DNA of 7,409 nt, taken from Propionibacteriaceae bacterium (GTDB taxonomy: Bacteria > Actinomycetota > Actinomycetes > Propionibacteriales > Propionibacteriaceae). The DNA is taken from the NCBI GenBank assembly GCA_031254155.1, contig JAIRVA010000284.1:1-7409 (forward strand), written 5' to 3'. Position numbers and translations under genes: made by a program. Every line of letters starts with the position of its first letter. Position 1 is the stretch's first letter. The notes beneath the pieces are model-generated. The model saw nothing but the letters and a program-made list of their open reading frames with translations. It had not been told where the DNA came from and did no database searches. Shown here in pieces: positions 1-5,488 of the stretch.

Positions 1-76
1 GCGACCACGCCCCGACCACGGCCAGTTGCACGACGGCGACCACCACCGCGAACACCATCAACCCCGCCACGGCCAT
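1..76 (-). CDS. 5' end of a truncated gene with a hydrophobic N-terminus
   Basis: On the minus strand an ATG at 76-74 opens a frame that stays open to the left edge, giving 25 codons. The peptide begins MAVAGLMVFAVVVAVVQLAV, a continuous hydrophobic stretch suited to a membrane segment or signal anchor. The start is ambiguous. A strong AGGAGG sits directly against the ATG with no spacing, whereas the GTG two codons later (70-68) lies 6 nt downstream of it and is the better start by spacing. The ATG at codon 7 is a third option. The gene diverges from the PQ-loop gene and shares the 77-359 intergenic region with it. The rest of the protein is outside the window, so no function can be given. 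A chance open frame in GC-rich DNA is possible, but the perfect Shine-Dalgarno argues for a real gene. Confidence 0.5.
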   Translation of the reverse strand, partial: MAVAGLMVFAVVVAVVQLAVVGAWS

Positions 77-150
77 CCTCCTGCACGATTGCGTCACACG
101 CTACCACGACGATACCGACACCTTCCCCCCACTGCCATCACTACGATGGC

Positions 151-177
151 TTGACACTCGTCCCGTCACACTAGGAC
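151..177 (+). promoter_or_regulatory. Weak promoter candidate upstream of the PQ-loop gene
   Basis: A perfect TTGACA hexamer (151-156) is followed after 15 bp by TAGGAC (172-177), which resembles the TAnnnT-type -10 of high-GC Gram-positives except at the last base. The spacer is shorter than the usual 17 bp, so this is only a candidate. If real, the transcript would include the dyad at 197-212 and the stem-loop at 253-282. Confidence 0.2.
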
Positions 178-196
178 CGCCGAAGTCTGCTCTACC

Positions 197-212
197 GATG
201 TCGACTGACATC
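197..212. promoter_or_regulatory. Perfect 16-bp dyad, possible operator
   Basis: GATGTC-GACT-GACATC is a perfect 6-4-6 inverted repeat lying 3 bp before the TTGACT hexamer at 216-221. Its size and compact symmetry resemble binding sites for small dimeric repressors, but I recognise no specific regulator motif. It could also form a short RNA hairpin if transcribed. Confidence 0.3.
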
Positions 213-252
213 CCGTTGACTTGGGGTAGCGCCCGTCCTGGGAGCGGTTGAC

Positions 253-282
253 TTCAAGCGCTGGAGGCTTTCCACGCTTGGA
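253..282 (+). promoter_or_regulatory. Stem-loop overlapping the Shine-Dalgarno of the PQ-loop leader
   Basis: Bases 253-260 (TTCAAGCG) pair with 275-282 (CGCTTGGA) over 8 positions, with one G-U wobble. After a single unpaired C at 261, bases 262-265 (TGGA) pair with 271-274 (TCCA) around a 5-nt loop. The 3' arm covers the first three bases of the GGAGG at 280-284, which with the following AAGGGA forms the only strong ribosome binding site ahead of the PQ-loop gene. Folded RNA could therefore mask translation initiation. The left arm directly abuts a TTGACT hexamer (248-253), so the same symmetry could instead be a DNA operator within a promoter. The pairing is visible; its role is inferred. 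Confidence 0.4.
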
Positions 283-296
283 GGAAGGGAACGAGT

Positions 297-356
297 ATGA
301 TCGGGACCCCGGCGCCGGCCCAACTTGATCGGGGTACCGCCAACAGGCAGACTTAA
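297..356 (+). CDS. Possible 19-codon leader ORF in frame with the PQ-loop gene
   Basis: ATG at 297 follows GGAGGAAGGGA (280-290) with 6 nt between the purine run and the start codon, the best initiation signal in this region. It encodes MIGTPAPAQLDRGTANRQT and ends at TAA (354-356). One AAC codon later comes the ATG of the PQ-loop gene in the same reading frame, and that ATG has no good Shine-Dalgarno of its own. Three readings fit: a leader peptide with reinitiation at 360; the original N-terminus of the PQ-loop protein cut off by a stop codon or a sequencing error; or a chance frame. The peptide has no hydrophobic segment and no run of a single amino acid that would suggest classical attenuation. 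Confidence 0.25.
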   Translation: MIGTPAPAQLDRGTANRQT

Positions 357-359
357 AAC

Positions 360-1001
360 ATGACTTTATTGGCGGTGCTCGGCTGGGTGGCCGCGGCGAC
401 GGCGATGACCATCGGTCTGCCGCAGGCCGTCCGGCTGGCGCGGACGCGGAACGTGGCCGGACTGCCGTTGGCCTCCTGGCAAGGCATGTTAGCCATCAAC
501 CTGGGCTGGTCGTTCCACGGGACGCTGATCGGCGCCCCCAACATGGTGGTGACCAACCTGGTCGGCCTGGTCTCGACCACCGTCGTGCTGGCCTTGATGA
601 TGAAAGTCTGTTCCCTGAGCCTATGGCGAGCCTTCCTGCCCGGGATCGGGCTCGCGGCGGGCATCATCGCCGTCGACCTCTGGCTCGGTTCGGCCGTGTT
701 CGGGATCGCCAGCCTCGTCCCGGGCCTCGTCAACACCGTGGGCCAGGCCGTGAAGCTGGTGCACTCACCCAGCGTCTCCGGCGTGTCGCCCGGGTTCCTG
801 TTCCTGCAACTGTTGAACCAGATCCTCTGGTCGGCCTGGGCGGTCCTCAGGACCGATCCGGGTTCGCAGATCACGTCCATCGGGCTGGGCGTGGTGGCGG
901 CGTTCAACGCGGTCTGGTGGACGCTGCGCCGGCTGGGTCTGCGCGCGTTGTTCCAGCCGTCGTCCGAACCGGGTGAGCCGGCGCCAGTCCGGGCTATTTG
1001 A
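360..1001 (+). CDS. Two-repeat PQ-loop (SWEET-like) membrane protein
   Basis: The 213-residue protein looks like an integral membrane protein with two copies of a three-helix PQ-loop/MtN3 unit. Repeat 1 spans about residues 5-80 and carries the signature proline-glutamine at P21-Q22, followed by the short turn NVAGLPLASW. Repeat 2 spans about 115-192 and has the matching turn SVSGVSPGFLF, but its dipeptide is G128-Q129 rather than PQ. A hydrophobic stretch around 91-110 links them. In this superfamily such proteins move sugars, amino acids or other small solutes, often without an external energy source; the substrate cannot be read from sequence. The tail (about 193-213) is polar. The ATG at 360 was chosen because an in-frame TAA lies at 354-356. 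It has little Shine-Dalgarno of its own, so translation may be coupled to the leader ORF upstream. The 3' end overlaps the convergent cobU by 8 bp. Confidence 0.8.
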   Translation: MTLLAVLGWVAAATAMTIGLPQAVRLARTRNVAGLPLASWQGMLAINLGWSFHGTLIGAPNMVVTNLVGLVSTTVVLALMMKVCSLSLWRAFLPGIGLAAGIIAVDLWLGSAVFGIASLVPGLVNTVGQAVKLVHSPSVSGVSPGFLFLQLLNQILWSAWAVLRTDPGSQITSIGLGVVAAFNAVWWTLRRLGLRALFQPSSEPGEPAPVRAI

Positions 1002-1551
1002 TCCGGACCGGGACACCGGCCACGAGTAGTACGACCTCGTCGGCCAGCGCCGCACAGTGCTGGTTCAGCCGTCCCAGGACATCGGCGTACGCCCGGCCCA
1101 GGGCCGAGAGTGGTACCATCCCCCAGCCGACCTCGTTGGTCACGAGGTAGAGGTCGACGCCCTGCGCCCGCGCGAAGGTGACGAGGTCGCCGATCTCGGC
1201 CTGACAAGCCCGTTCGAGCGCCGCCACCTGGTCGGTCGTGAAGTCATCGGTGTCGCCGATGTCGTCGAACCAGCGGAACGTCACCAGGTTGGAGACGCAG
1301 TCGAGCAGGATGTGAGCGTACGACCCCGCCGGGGCGACCTGATCCACCCCGGCCAGATCCCGGTGGGCCTCCCAGGTGACCCAGCTGGCCGGACGGGTCG
1401 CCCGGTGGTTGGCCACCCGTCGTACCGACTCCTCGTCGCCCGCGACCATCGTGGCGATGTAGAGGGCCTCCCCGCCGGCCGCGCGGATGCGCGCCTCGGC
1501 GTGGGAGCTCTTGCCCGACCGCAAGCCGCCGGTGACCAGCACAACGCTCAT
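994..1551 (-). CDS. cobU: Bifunctional adenosylcobinamide kinase/guanylyltransferase CobU
   Basis: CobU phosphorylates adenosylcobinamide and then transfers GMP to make adenosyl-GDP-cobinamide, joining de novo synthesis and salvage of cobalamin in the cytoplasm. The 185-residue length is normal. Residues 8-15 (GGLRSGKS) are the P-loop. H49 in the block RRVANHRATRP aligns with the histidine that is guanylylated in Salmonella CobU. LLDCVSNLVT, LVTNEVGWGMVP and the C-terminal DEVVLLVAGVPVRIK are further family blocks. The ATG at 1551 is preceded by GGGAGG at good spacing and overlaps the btuD stop as ATGA, so translation is probably coupled. A longer upstream frame exists but would run inside btuD. 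Its place as last gene of a B12 uptake operon suggests salvage of imported cobinamide or other incomplete corrinoids. CobS and CobT, needed to finish the nucleotide loop, are not in this window. Confidence 0.95.
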   Translation of the reverse strand: MSVVLVTGGLRSGKSSHAEARIRAAGGEALYIATMVAGDEESVRRVANHRATRPASWVTWEAHRDLAGVDQVAPAGSYAHILLDCVSNLVTFRWFDDIGDTDDFTTDQVAALERACQAEIGDLVTFARAQGVDLYLVTNEVGWGMVPLSALGRAYADVLGRLNQHCAALADEVVLLVAGVPVRIK

Positions 1552-2321
1552 GTCGCCTCCCACTGTTGTAGCATCTTGCGCATCCACGCGAAGACATCCA
1601 TGCCGTACACTTCGGCCAGATTGGCTTCTGACAAGGCCTGCAGTACGGTCCCGTCGGCGACGATGCGACCCGCCTTCATGAGGACCGCCCGGCTGCCGTA
1701 CGACTTGGCGAGCGACAGGTCGTGCACCACCGACAGTACGGCCCGCCCCGGGGTCTTGAGCCACTCGCGGATGAGGTCGAACACCTGCTCCTGGTAGACC
1801 AGGTCCAAGTGGTTCGTCGGCTCGTCGAGGAGCAGGATCTGCGGGTCCTGGGCGAAGAGCTGGGCCAGGAACGTCCGCTGCAACTCACCGCCGGACAACG
1901 TCAGCACCGACTGGTCGAGGAGCGGTTCCAGCCCGGTGAGAGTGATCGCCCGCTTGATCGCTTGCTCGTCGGCGTTCGTCCGGTCGGAAAACATGGACCG
2001 GGTGTGCGCGTAACGGCCCATGTTGACCACCTCGCCGACCGTGAAGGCGTAACCGACGCTATGGTTCTGGGCCAGGACGCCGACGATGCGGGCCAGTCGC
2101 GCCGGGGAGTACGTCCGGACATCGTGGCCCAGACACCTGATGACGCCGTCGTACCGCGCCGCGCCGGTGATGGCGTTGATGAGCGTGGACTTCCCCGCCC
2201 CGTTCGGGCCGACCACCATCAGCCAGTCGCCACTCGTGAGTTCAAAGCTGGCGTCGTCCACCACCACGTGCGAACCGTACCGGACGCTGACGCCGTCGAG
2301 CCCCAGCATGACCTCGCTCAT
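1548..2321 (-). CDS. btuD: Cobalamin ABC importer ATP-binding protein BtuD
   Basis: This 257-residue ATPase would power the BtuC permease from the cytoplasmic face. All ABC motifs are present: A-loop Y15, Walker A GPNGAGKST (38-46), Q-loop Q85, signature LSGGE (142-146), Walker B ILLLDE (162-167), D-loop HLD (171-173) and switch histidine H200. The wording DEPTNHLDLVYQ is typical of the FecE/BtuD group serving vitamin B12, heme and iron-siderophore importers. The ATG at 2321 lies 3 nt after the btuC stop, with GAGG about 9 nt upstream; a second ATG at codon 5 is less likely. The stop overlaps the cobU start. Sequence alone cannot separate B12 from siderophore ATPases. The B12 assignment rests on the riboswitch, cobU and the binding protein. 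Confidence 0.9.
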   Translation of the reverse strand: MSEVMLGLDGVSVRYGSHVVVDDASFELTSGDWLMVVGPNGAGKSTLINAITGAARYDGVIRCLGHDVRTYSPARLARIVGVLAQNHSVGYAFTVGEVVNMGRYAHTRSMFSDRTNADEQAIKRAITLTGLEPLLDQSVLTLSGGELQRTFLAQLFAQDPQILLLDEPTNHLDLVYQEQVFDLIREWLKTPGRAVLSVVHDLSLAKSYGSRAVLMKAGRIVADGTVLQALSEANLAEVYGMDVFAWMRKMLQQWEAT

Positions 2322-2324
2322 CGC

Positions 2325-3356
2325 TCAGCCTCGTTTCCGGGAGTAGTAGAACAGTCCGAGGAAGAAGATCGCCCCGATGAAACTGGTGACCACGCCGATG
2401 GGCAGTTCGCGGGGGCTGAAGATGGTCCGCGACACGAGGTCGGCCAGCATCAGGAACGTCGCGCCGCCGAACACCGTCGCCGGCAGGAGTACGCGGTGGT
2501 TCGGACCGACGACCATGCGCATCATGTGGGGGGTGACCAGACCGACGAAGCCAATCGTCCCCGACATCGACACGCACACCCCGATCAGGACCGCGCTGGC
2601 GATCAGGACCGTGAAGCGGACCCGGCGGACGTCCACCCCGATGTGACGGGCGTTGTCCTCCCCCACGGCGAAGGCGTTCAACTCGCGCGCACAGCCGTAC
2701 AACACCAGGCCGCCGACCAGGGTGGCCACCGCGAGCAGCCCGGCGTTCGGGAAGCTCGCGGAGGCCATGGACCCCATCATCCAGAAGGTGATGGAGCGGA
2801 TCTGTTCGCCGGCGAAGGTTACCAGCAGAGACACGACCGCGGAGGCGAACATCGAAAAGATCACCCCGAGCAGGATGATCGTATTGGTTGACAAGGAAGA
2901 ATCGAGCCGGTACGCCAGCGTCAGGATGACCAGCAGCGACAGGCAGGCGAAGAGGATCGACAGGACGACCACGCCGCTGTACGGCAGGCCGGGGATGGTG
3001 ACGCCGAACGCCAGCGCGATGACCGCGCCCAGCGAGGCGCCGCTGGACACCCCGAGCGTCGTACCGTCCGCCAACGGGTTTTTGAGGAGCCCCTGCATCG
3101 ACGCGCCGCCGATGGACAGGGCCGCGCCGACCAGCGCCGCGCACAAGACCCGCGGCAGGCGGGTGGTGACGATGATCGACGCGGCCATGGGATCGGGCTG
3201 TGGCTGACGGGTGAGAGCATTCCAGAGGACGTCGACGGTCCCGGCGAGCGGGATGTTGACGCTGCCGACCGCGATGGCCACGAGCATCACCACGAGGGTC
3301 ACCAGCGGGAAGGCCAGCAGCCACAGGCTGGCCCTCGCGCTCCGCTGGAGTCCCAT
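2325..3356 (-). CDS. btuC: Cobalamin ABC importer permease BtuC (FecCD family)
   Basis: The protein has 343 residues and is strongly hydrophobic, matching the ten-helix type II importer permeases that work as dimers with two BtuD subunits. Family blocks run in order: RLPRVL (66-71) before a glycine-rich helix, then GGASMQGLLKNPLAD (83-97) and TLGVSSGASLGA. The cytoplasmic coupling region GEDNARHIGVDVRRVRF lies around residue 235. Toward the end are SGTIGFVGLVTPHMMRM, the LADLVSRT helix and ELPIGVVTSFIGAIFF. In the usual NPLADP motif the final proline is replaced by glycine (G98), a mild departure. The ATG at 3356 follows the btuF stop by 6 nt with no visible Shine-Dalgarno, so it probably depends on ribosomes finishing btuF. 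Siderophore or heme permeases of the same family are the alternative reading, made unlikely by the riboswitch. Confidence 0.9.
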   Translation of the reverse strand: MGLQRSARASLWLLAFPLVTLVVMLVAIAVGSVNIPLAGTVDVLWNALTRQPQPDPMAASIIVTTRLPRVLCAALVGAALSIGGASMQGLLKNPLADGTTLGVSSGASLGAVIALAFGVTIPGLPYSGVVVLSILFACLSLLVILTLAYRLDSSLSTNTIILLGVIFSMFASAVVSLLVTFAGEQIRSITFWMMGSMASASFPNAGLLAVATLVGGLVLYGCARELNAFAVGEDNARHIGVDVRRVRFTVLIASAVLIGVCVSMSGTIGFVGLVTPHMMRMVVGPNHRVLLPATVFGGATFLMLADLVSRTIFSPRELPIGVVTSFIGAIFFLGLFYYSRKRG

Positions 3357-3362
3357 CGGGGT

Positions 3363-4346
3363 TCAGGCGCCGTAGACGAAGTCGTACAACGCCTTGGCGC
3401 CGTCCGTCAGACGCGGTCCGGGCCGCGACAACTCGTTGTTGGTCAGGTTGAGGATTTTGCCGTTCGCGACGGCGGGCACGGCCGCCCAACCGGGGCGCTG
3501 CGCGATCTCCTCGACCGGGGTCGGGCCATCGCCGAAGTACATGGTCACCGTGAGGATGACATCCGGTTGGCGCTGGAGGACCTGTTCCTCGCTGACGGCG
3601 GCCCAGCCGTCCACGTCGGCGAAGGTGTTCTTCAGTTGCAGCATCGTGGCGACCTCGTCCATGAAGGTGTTCTTCCCTGCGGCCCACAGCCCGTACTGCA
3701 GCGGCGAGACCTCGAAGTAAATGCTCGGCGGTGTGGCCCCGCCGGCGATCTTCGCGGTGGCGTCCGCCTGGAGTTCCGTGAAGGTGGCCGTCATGGTGGC
3801 CACGATGGAGGCCGCTTTCGCCTGCGCCCCCGCGCCGAGCAGGTCGCCCATCAGGGTGATCACGTCGTAGGTCTCGGCGATCGTACTGGCGTTGGACACG
3901 AACACCGCGATCCCCGCCTGGGCCAACTTGTCCATCTGCTCCTGGGACTGCGCCATGGTGTTCATGAACACGATGTCGGGTTTGAGGGCGATGATCTGCT
4001 CGATGTTGGTCTCGCTGCCCGACTGGACGACGGGGACGCTCGCCACTTCGGCGGGGTAGTCGCAGTACTCCCCGCGGCCGACGACGGCGGCGCCGGCGCC
4101 CAGGGCGTAGATGATTTCGATGTCGGAGGCGGTCAGTCCGACGATGGCTCTCGCCGGCCCGTCGAGGGTGACCGTCCGTCCGGTCGGGTCGACCACGGAC
4201 ACCGTCGTGGGGGTGGCGTCCGGGGTGGCTGTGGTCGTGGTACCCGACGGGGCGGGGGCCGGACTGTTACTGGTACAGCCCGTGAGCCCGCCCAGTGTGG
4301 TGAGCGCCAGTACGGCGGCAGTGATGAAAGCGAGGTGACGCTTCAT
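3363..4346 (-). CDS. btuF: Corrinoid-binding lipoprotein BtuF
   Basis: This 327-residue protein should capture cobalamin or related corrinoids outside the membrane and deliver them to BtuCD. It begins MKRHLAFITAAVLAL with a lipobox ending LTGC, so C24 would be lipidated and anchor the protein. A Thr/Pro/Ala-rich linker (about 25-48) leads to a periplasmic-binding-protein type III fold. VVDPTGRTVTL (51-61) is the usual opening strand. The GRGEYCDYPAEV block (about 90-101) resembles the SYSDYPP segment of E. coli BtuF, and IEQIIALKPDIVF is a family hallmark. The C-terminal lobe contains GKNTFMDEVATMLQLKNTFAD. The ATG at 4346 was chosen over a start 14 codons upstream because GGGAGGAAAGGAA lies just before it and the signal peptide begins properly there. 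It is the first gene after the cobalamin riboswitch. The exact corrinoid preference is unknown. Confidence 0.9.
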   Translation of the reverse strand: MKRHLAFITAAVLALTTLGGLTGCTSNSPAPAPSGTTTTATPDATPTTVSVVDPTGRTVTLDGPARAIVGLTASDIEIIYALGAGAAVVGRGEYCDYPAEVASVPVVQSGSETNIEQIIALKPDIVFMNTMAQSQEQMDKLAQAGIAVFVSNASTIAETYDVITLMGDLLGAGAQAKAASIVATMTATFTELQADATAKIAGGATPPSIYFEVSPLQYGLWAAGKNTFMDEVATMLQLKNTFADVDGWAAVSEEQVLQRQPDVILTVTMYFGDGPTPVEEIAQRPGWAAVPAVANGKILNLTNNELSRPGPRLTDGAKALYDFVYGA

Positions 4347-4350
4347 GGTG

Positions 4351-4363
4351 TTCCTTTCCTCCC
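4351..4363 (-). promoter_or_regulatory. Ribosome binding site of btuF
   Basis: On the minus strand GGGAGGAAAGGAA ends 4 nt before the ATG at 4346, with the GGAGG core about 12 nt and the AAGGAA about 5 nt from the start. It decides the start codon, because the frame stays open 14 codons further upstream but no comparable site precedes that start. It lies downstream of the riboswitch expression platform and is a natural target if control is translational. Confidence 0.75.
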
Positions 4364-4375
4364 TGGTCGGCACCC

Positions 4376-4411
4376 GCCCAAAAAACAATAATGCGGTCTG
4401 GGCACACCCGC
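4376..4411 (-). terminator. Candidate riboswitch-controlled intrinsic terminator in the btuF leader
   Basis: On the minus strand a compact hairpin forms from GCGGGT (4411-4406) and ACCGC (4397-4393), five pairs with one bulged G. It is followed by the T-rich run ATTATTGTTTTTT. The right arm, as GACCGCA (4398-4392), can instead pair with TGCGGTC (4474-4468), which begins 4 nt past the 3' arm of riboswitch stem P1. T-rich runs are rare in this GC-rich window, which makes the site stand out between an aptamer and its gene. The hairpin is short and interrupted, so transcription termination is a suggestion; control by blocking the btuF ribosome binding site remains possible. Confidence 0.4.
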
Positions 4412-4478
4412 TTTTTCTGGTGCGAAGGCGCGTCCCGGGGTCTCATACTCGTGAGTGATTCCTGTAGGACCGCACATG

Positions 4479-4648
4479 CCGGTCTTCTGGCTCGCGGATC
4501 ATCACCCTAGCCGTCCTTCCCAGGTTTGCACCCCAGTGGTTCATTCGGCAGGGCTCATCGCTTACAGCGGCGGTACCGCACAGGTTTCGCACCTGTTTCC
4601 CGTTGCACGTACGTGTATTCAGTTGTGGGAGCCACTCTAGCAGACCGG
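4479..4648 (-). promoter_or_regulatory. Cobalamin (adenosylcobalamin-type) riboswitch
   Basis: The minus strand carries the conserved cobalamin aptamer in the right order. The 5' arm CCGGTCT (4648-4642) pairs perfectly with the 3' arm AGACCGG (4485-4479) to form P1. Between them come GGGAAACAGGTGCGAAACC, then CCGCCGCTGTAAGCG, then the B12-box region ACCACTGGGG with a GNRA-like GCAA loop, then TGGGAAGG, and finally GAGCCAGAAGACCGG. These match the conserved blocks of the Rfam Cobalamin family, including the C/GCCACTG and AGCCAG-AGACC signatures of the AdoCbl-responsive class. The ligand would lower expression of btuFCD-cobU. About 130 nt separate P1 from the btuF ATG, enough for an expression platform. 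The promoter is not obvious: TAGAGT (4639-4634) looks like a -10 but would start transcription inside the aptamer. Confidence 0.95.
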
Positions 4649-4663
4649 AAGACCCCCGCCCTC

Positions 4664-4680
4664 CCACCTGATATCAGTGG
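4664..4680 (-). terminator. Imperfect hairpin after apbE, doubtful terminator
   Basis: Four bases past the apbE stop the minus strand reads CCACTGATATCAGGTGG, which can fold as CCACTG/CA-GTGG with an ATAT loop and one bulged G. No T-run follows; the next bases are G-rich. High-GC Gram-positives do use hairpins without T-runs, but this stem is short. It marks the only place between the electron-transfer genes and the riboswitch where transcription could stop. Confidence 0.25.
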
Positions 4681-4684
4681 CTCT

Positions 4685-5488
4685 TCAGGCCGGCAGCAGG
4701 GCGTACCGGGTCATCCCGGGCGTCCACCACGGGCGGCCGTCTTCGCCAAAACCGACGGCCTCTAGACCCAGGTTTTCGACGAGGCGGGCCGGCTCGGCCG
4801 TACCCTCTTGGCCCAGGACGAGCGCGGCGGTCGCGACGGCATCCACCAGGGCGATGTCACTGCCGACGACGGTGATCGCCGAGCGGAGTGGTTGCCACCC
4901 GGTCTGCGGGTGGGTGAGGTGCTGGCCGCGCTCGCTCGTGCCGGAGGTGGCGACCGCCAGGGGCCGCTCGTCGCCGGGTTCCGCCGTGATGATGGTGGCC
5001 AGCTCCCCCGGCCGGTTGGGGTGGGCGACGCCGACCCGCCACGGTCCGCCGTGGGGGGCCCGGCCGCGGACCACGGTGTCGCCGCCGCCGTTGAGGCAAA
5101 ACGACCCGGCGCGGGCCTCTTCCAGGCGGTGTTGGGTGCGGGCCAGCGCCCAGCCCTTGACGTAGCCGGTCGGGTCGTAGCCCCCGGCCCGGCGGGCGGA
5201 GAAGGCCCCGCCGGTAACCCGTTCGAGGTCGTCACAGGCCGCAATGACCGCCCGCGTCACCGGGCTGAGCTGGGCCGTGGCGAGCCGGCCGGTCCGCCAG
5301 CGGCTGATCTCGCTGTTGGACCGGAAGGCGGAGAGCGTGTCTTCGATCAGGCTGAGGCCGGTGGCGAGGGCGGCGACGAGCTCCTCCGCGTCGGGGCGGC
5401 CGACGAGCCCCGGCGCGGCCACGGAGAAGACGGTGTCCATGGCTTCGATGAGCCACCGGGTGGCGCCGACCGGCGTACAGGTCGTCAC
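4685..5488 (-). CDS. apbE: FAD:protein FMN transferase ApbE
   Basis: ApbE enzymes cleave FAD and attach FMN by a phosphoester bond to a threonine of a target protein. The 267-residue sequence has the family blocks in order: AMDTVFSV (16-23), the FRSNSEISRW turn (55-64), YDPTGYVKGWAL (104-115), NGGGDTVV (133-140), ATSGTSERGQHLTHPQTG (180-197) and the metal-site helix LVDAVATAAL with D216 and T220. The start is a GTG at 5488 overlapping the stop of the FMN-binding gene as GTGA. The open frame continues far upstream, but only through other genes. The target is almost certainly the SGAT protein encoded immediately before it. Oddly, no signal peptide or lipobox is present, although many ApbE proteins are exported and the presumed target appears extracytosolic. 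The protein is shorter than typical exported members, in line with the missing leader. Confidence 0.92.
   Translation of the reverse strand: MTTCTPVGATRWLIEAMDTVFSVAAPGLVGRPDAEELVAALATGLSLIEDTLSAFRSNSEISRWRTGRLATAQLSPVTRAVIAACDDLERVTGGAFSARRAGGYDPTGYVKGWALARTQHRLEEARAGSFCLNGGGDTVVRGRAPHGGPWRVGVAHPNRPGELATIITAEPGDERPLAVATSGTSERGQHLTHPQTGWQPLRSAITVVGSDIALVDAVATAALVLGQEGTAEPARLVENLGLEAVGFGEDGRPWWTPGMTRYALLPA

Larger units (their letters stand above)
77..252. other. Divergent intergenic region, no gene seen
   Basis: This is the upstream part of the gap between the left-edge minus-strand gene and the plus-strand PQ-loop gene. I see no coding frame worth calling. It contains TTGAC motifs at 151 and 216 (a third begins at 248) and the 16-bp dyad at 197-212, listed separately. 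None of the TTGAC motifs has a convincing -10 box at 16-18 bp. The best minus-strand -10 candidate for the left gene is TAGCGT (103-98), but it has no recognisable -35. At least two promoters must lie somewhere here if both flanking genes are expressed. Confidence 0.5.

Noticed and set aside
248..278. MerR-type promoter based on TTGACT followed by an interrupted ACTTCAAGC/GCTGGAGGCT dyad
   Set aside because: The half-sites match at only about six of nine positions and no plausible -10 box occurs 19-20 bp after TTGACT. The stem-loop at 253-282 explains the symmetry better.
1722..2891. Long plus-strand open frame (389 codons) opposite btuD and btuC
   Set aside because: It lies antisense to two genes with full family motifs. 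Its translation is a His/Asp/Glu/Arg-rich mix with no domain, typical of an antisense frame in GC-rich DNA. Other long plus-strand frames (1057-1797, 3567-4391, 4808-6151) were rejected for the same reason.
2242..3687. Minus-strand frame of 481 codons overlapping btuC and btuF
   Set aside because: It is shifted relative to btuC and btuF, which have clear signatures in their own frames. The product is Arg/Gly-rich and featureless.
3363..4346. Iron-siderophore or heme importer as identity of the ABC system
   Set aside because: The families overlap in sequence, but the leading cobalamin riboswitch, the trailing cobU and the BtuF-like CDYP block favour corrinoids.
4443..4667. Short ORFs on both strands at 4443-4667
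   Set aside because: The region is occupied by the cobalamin riboswitch, and the peptides have no recognisable features or ribosome binding sites.
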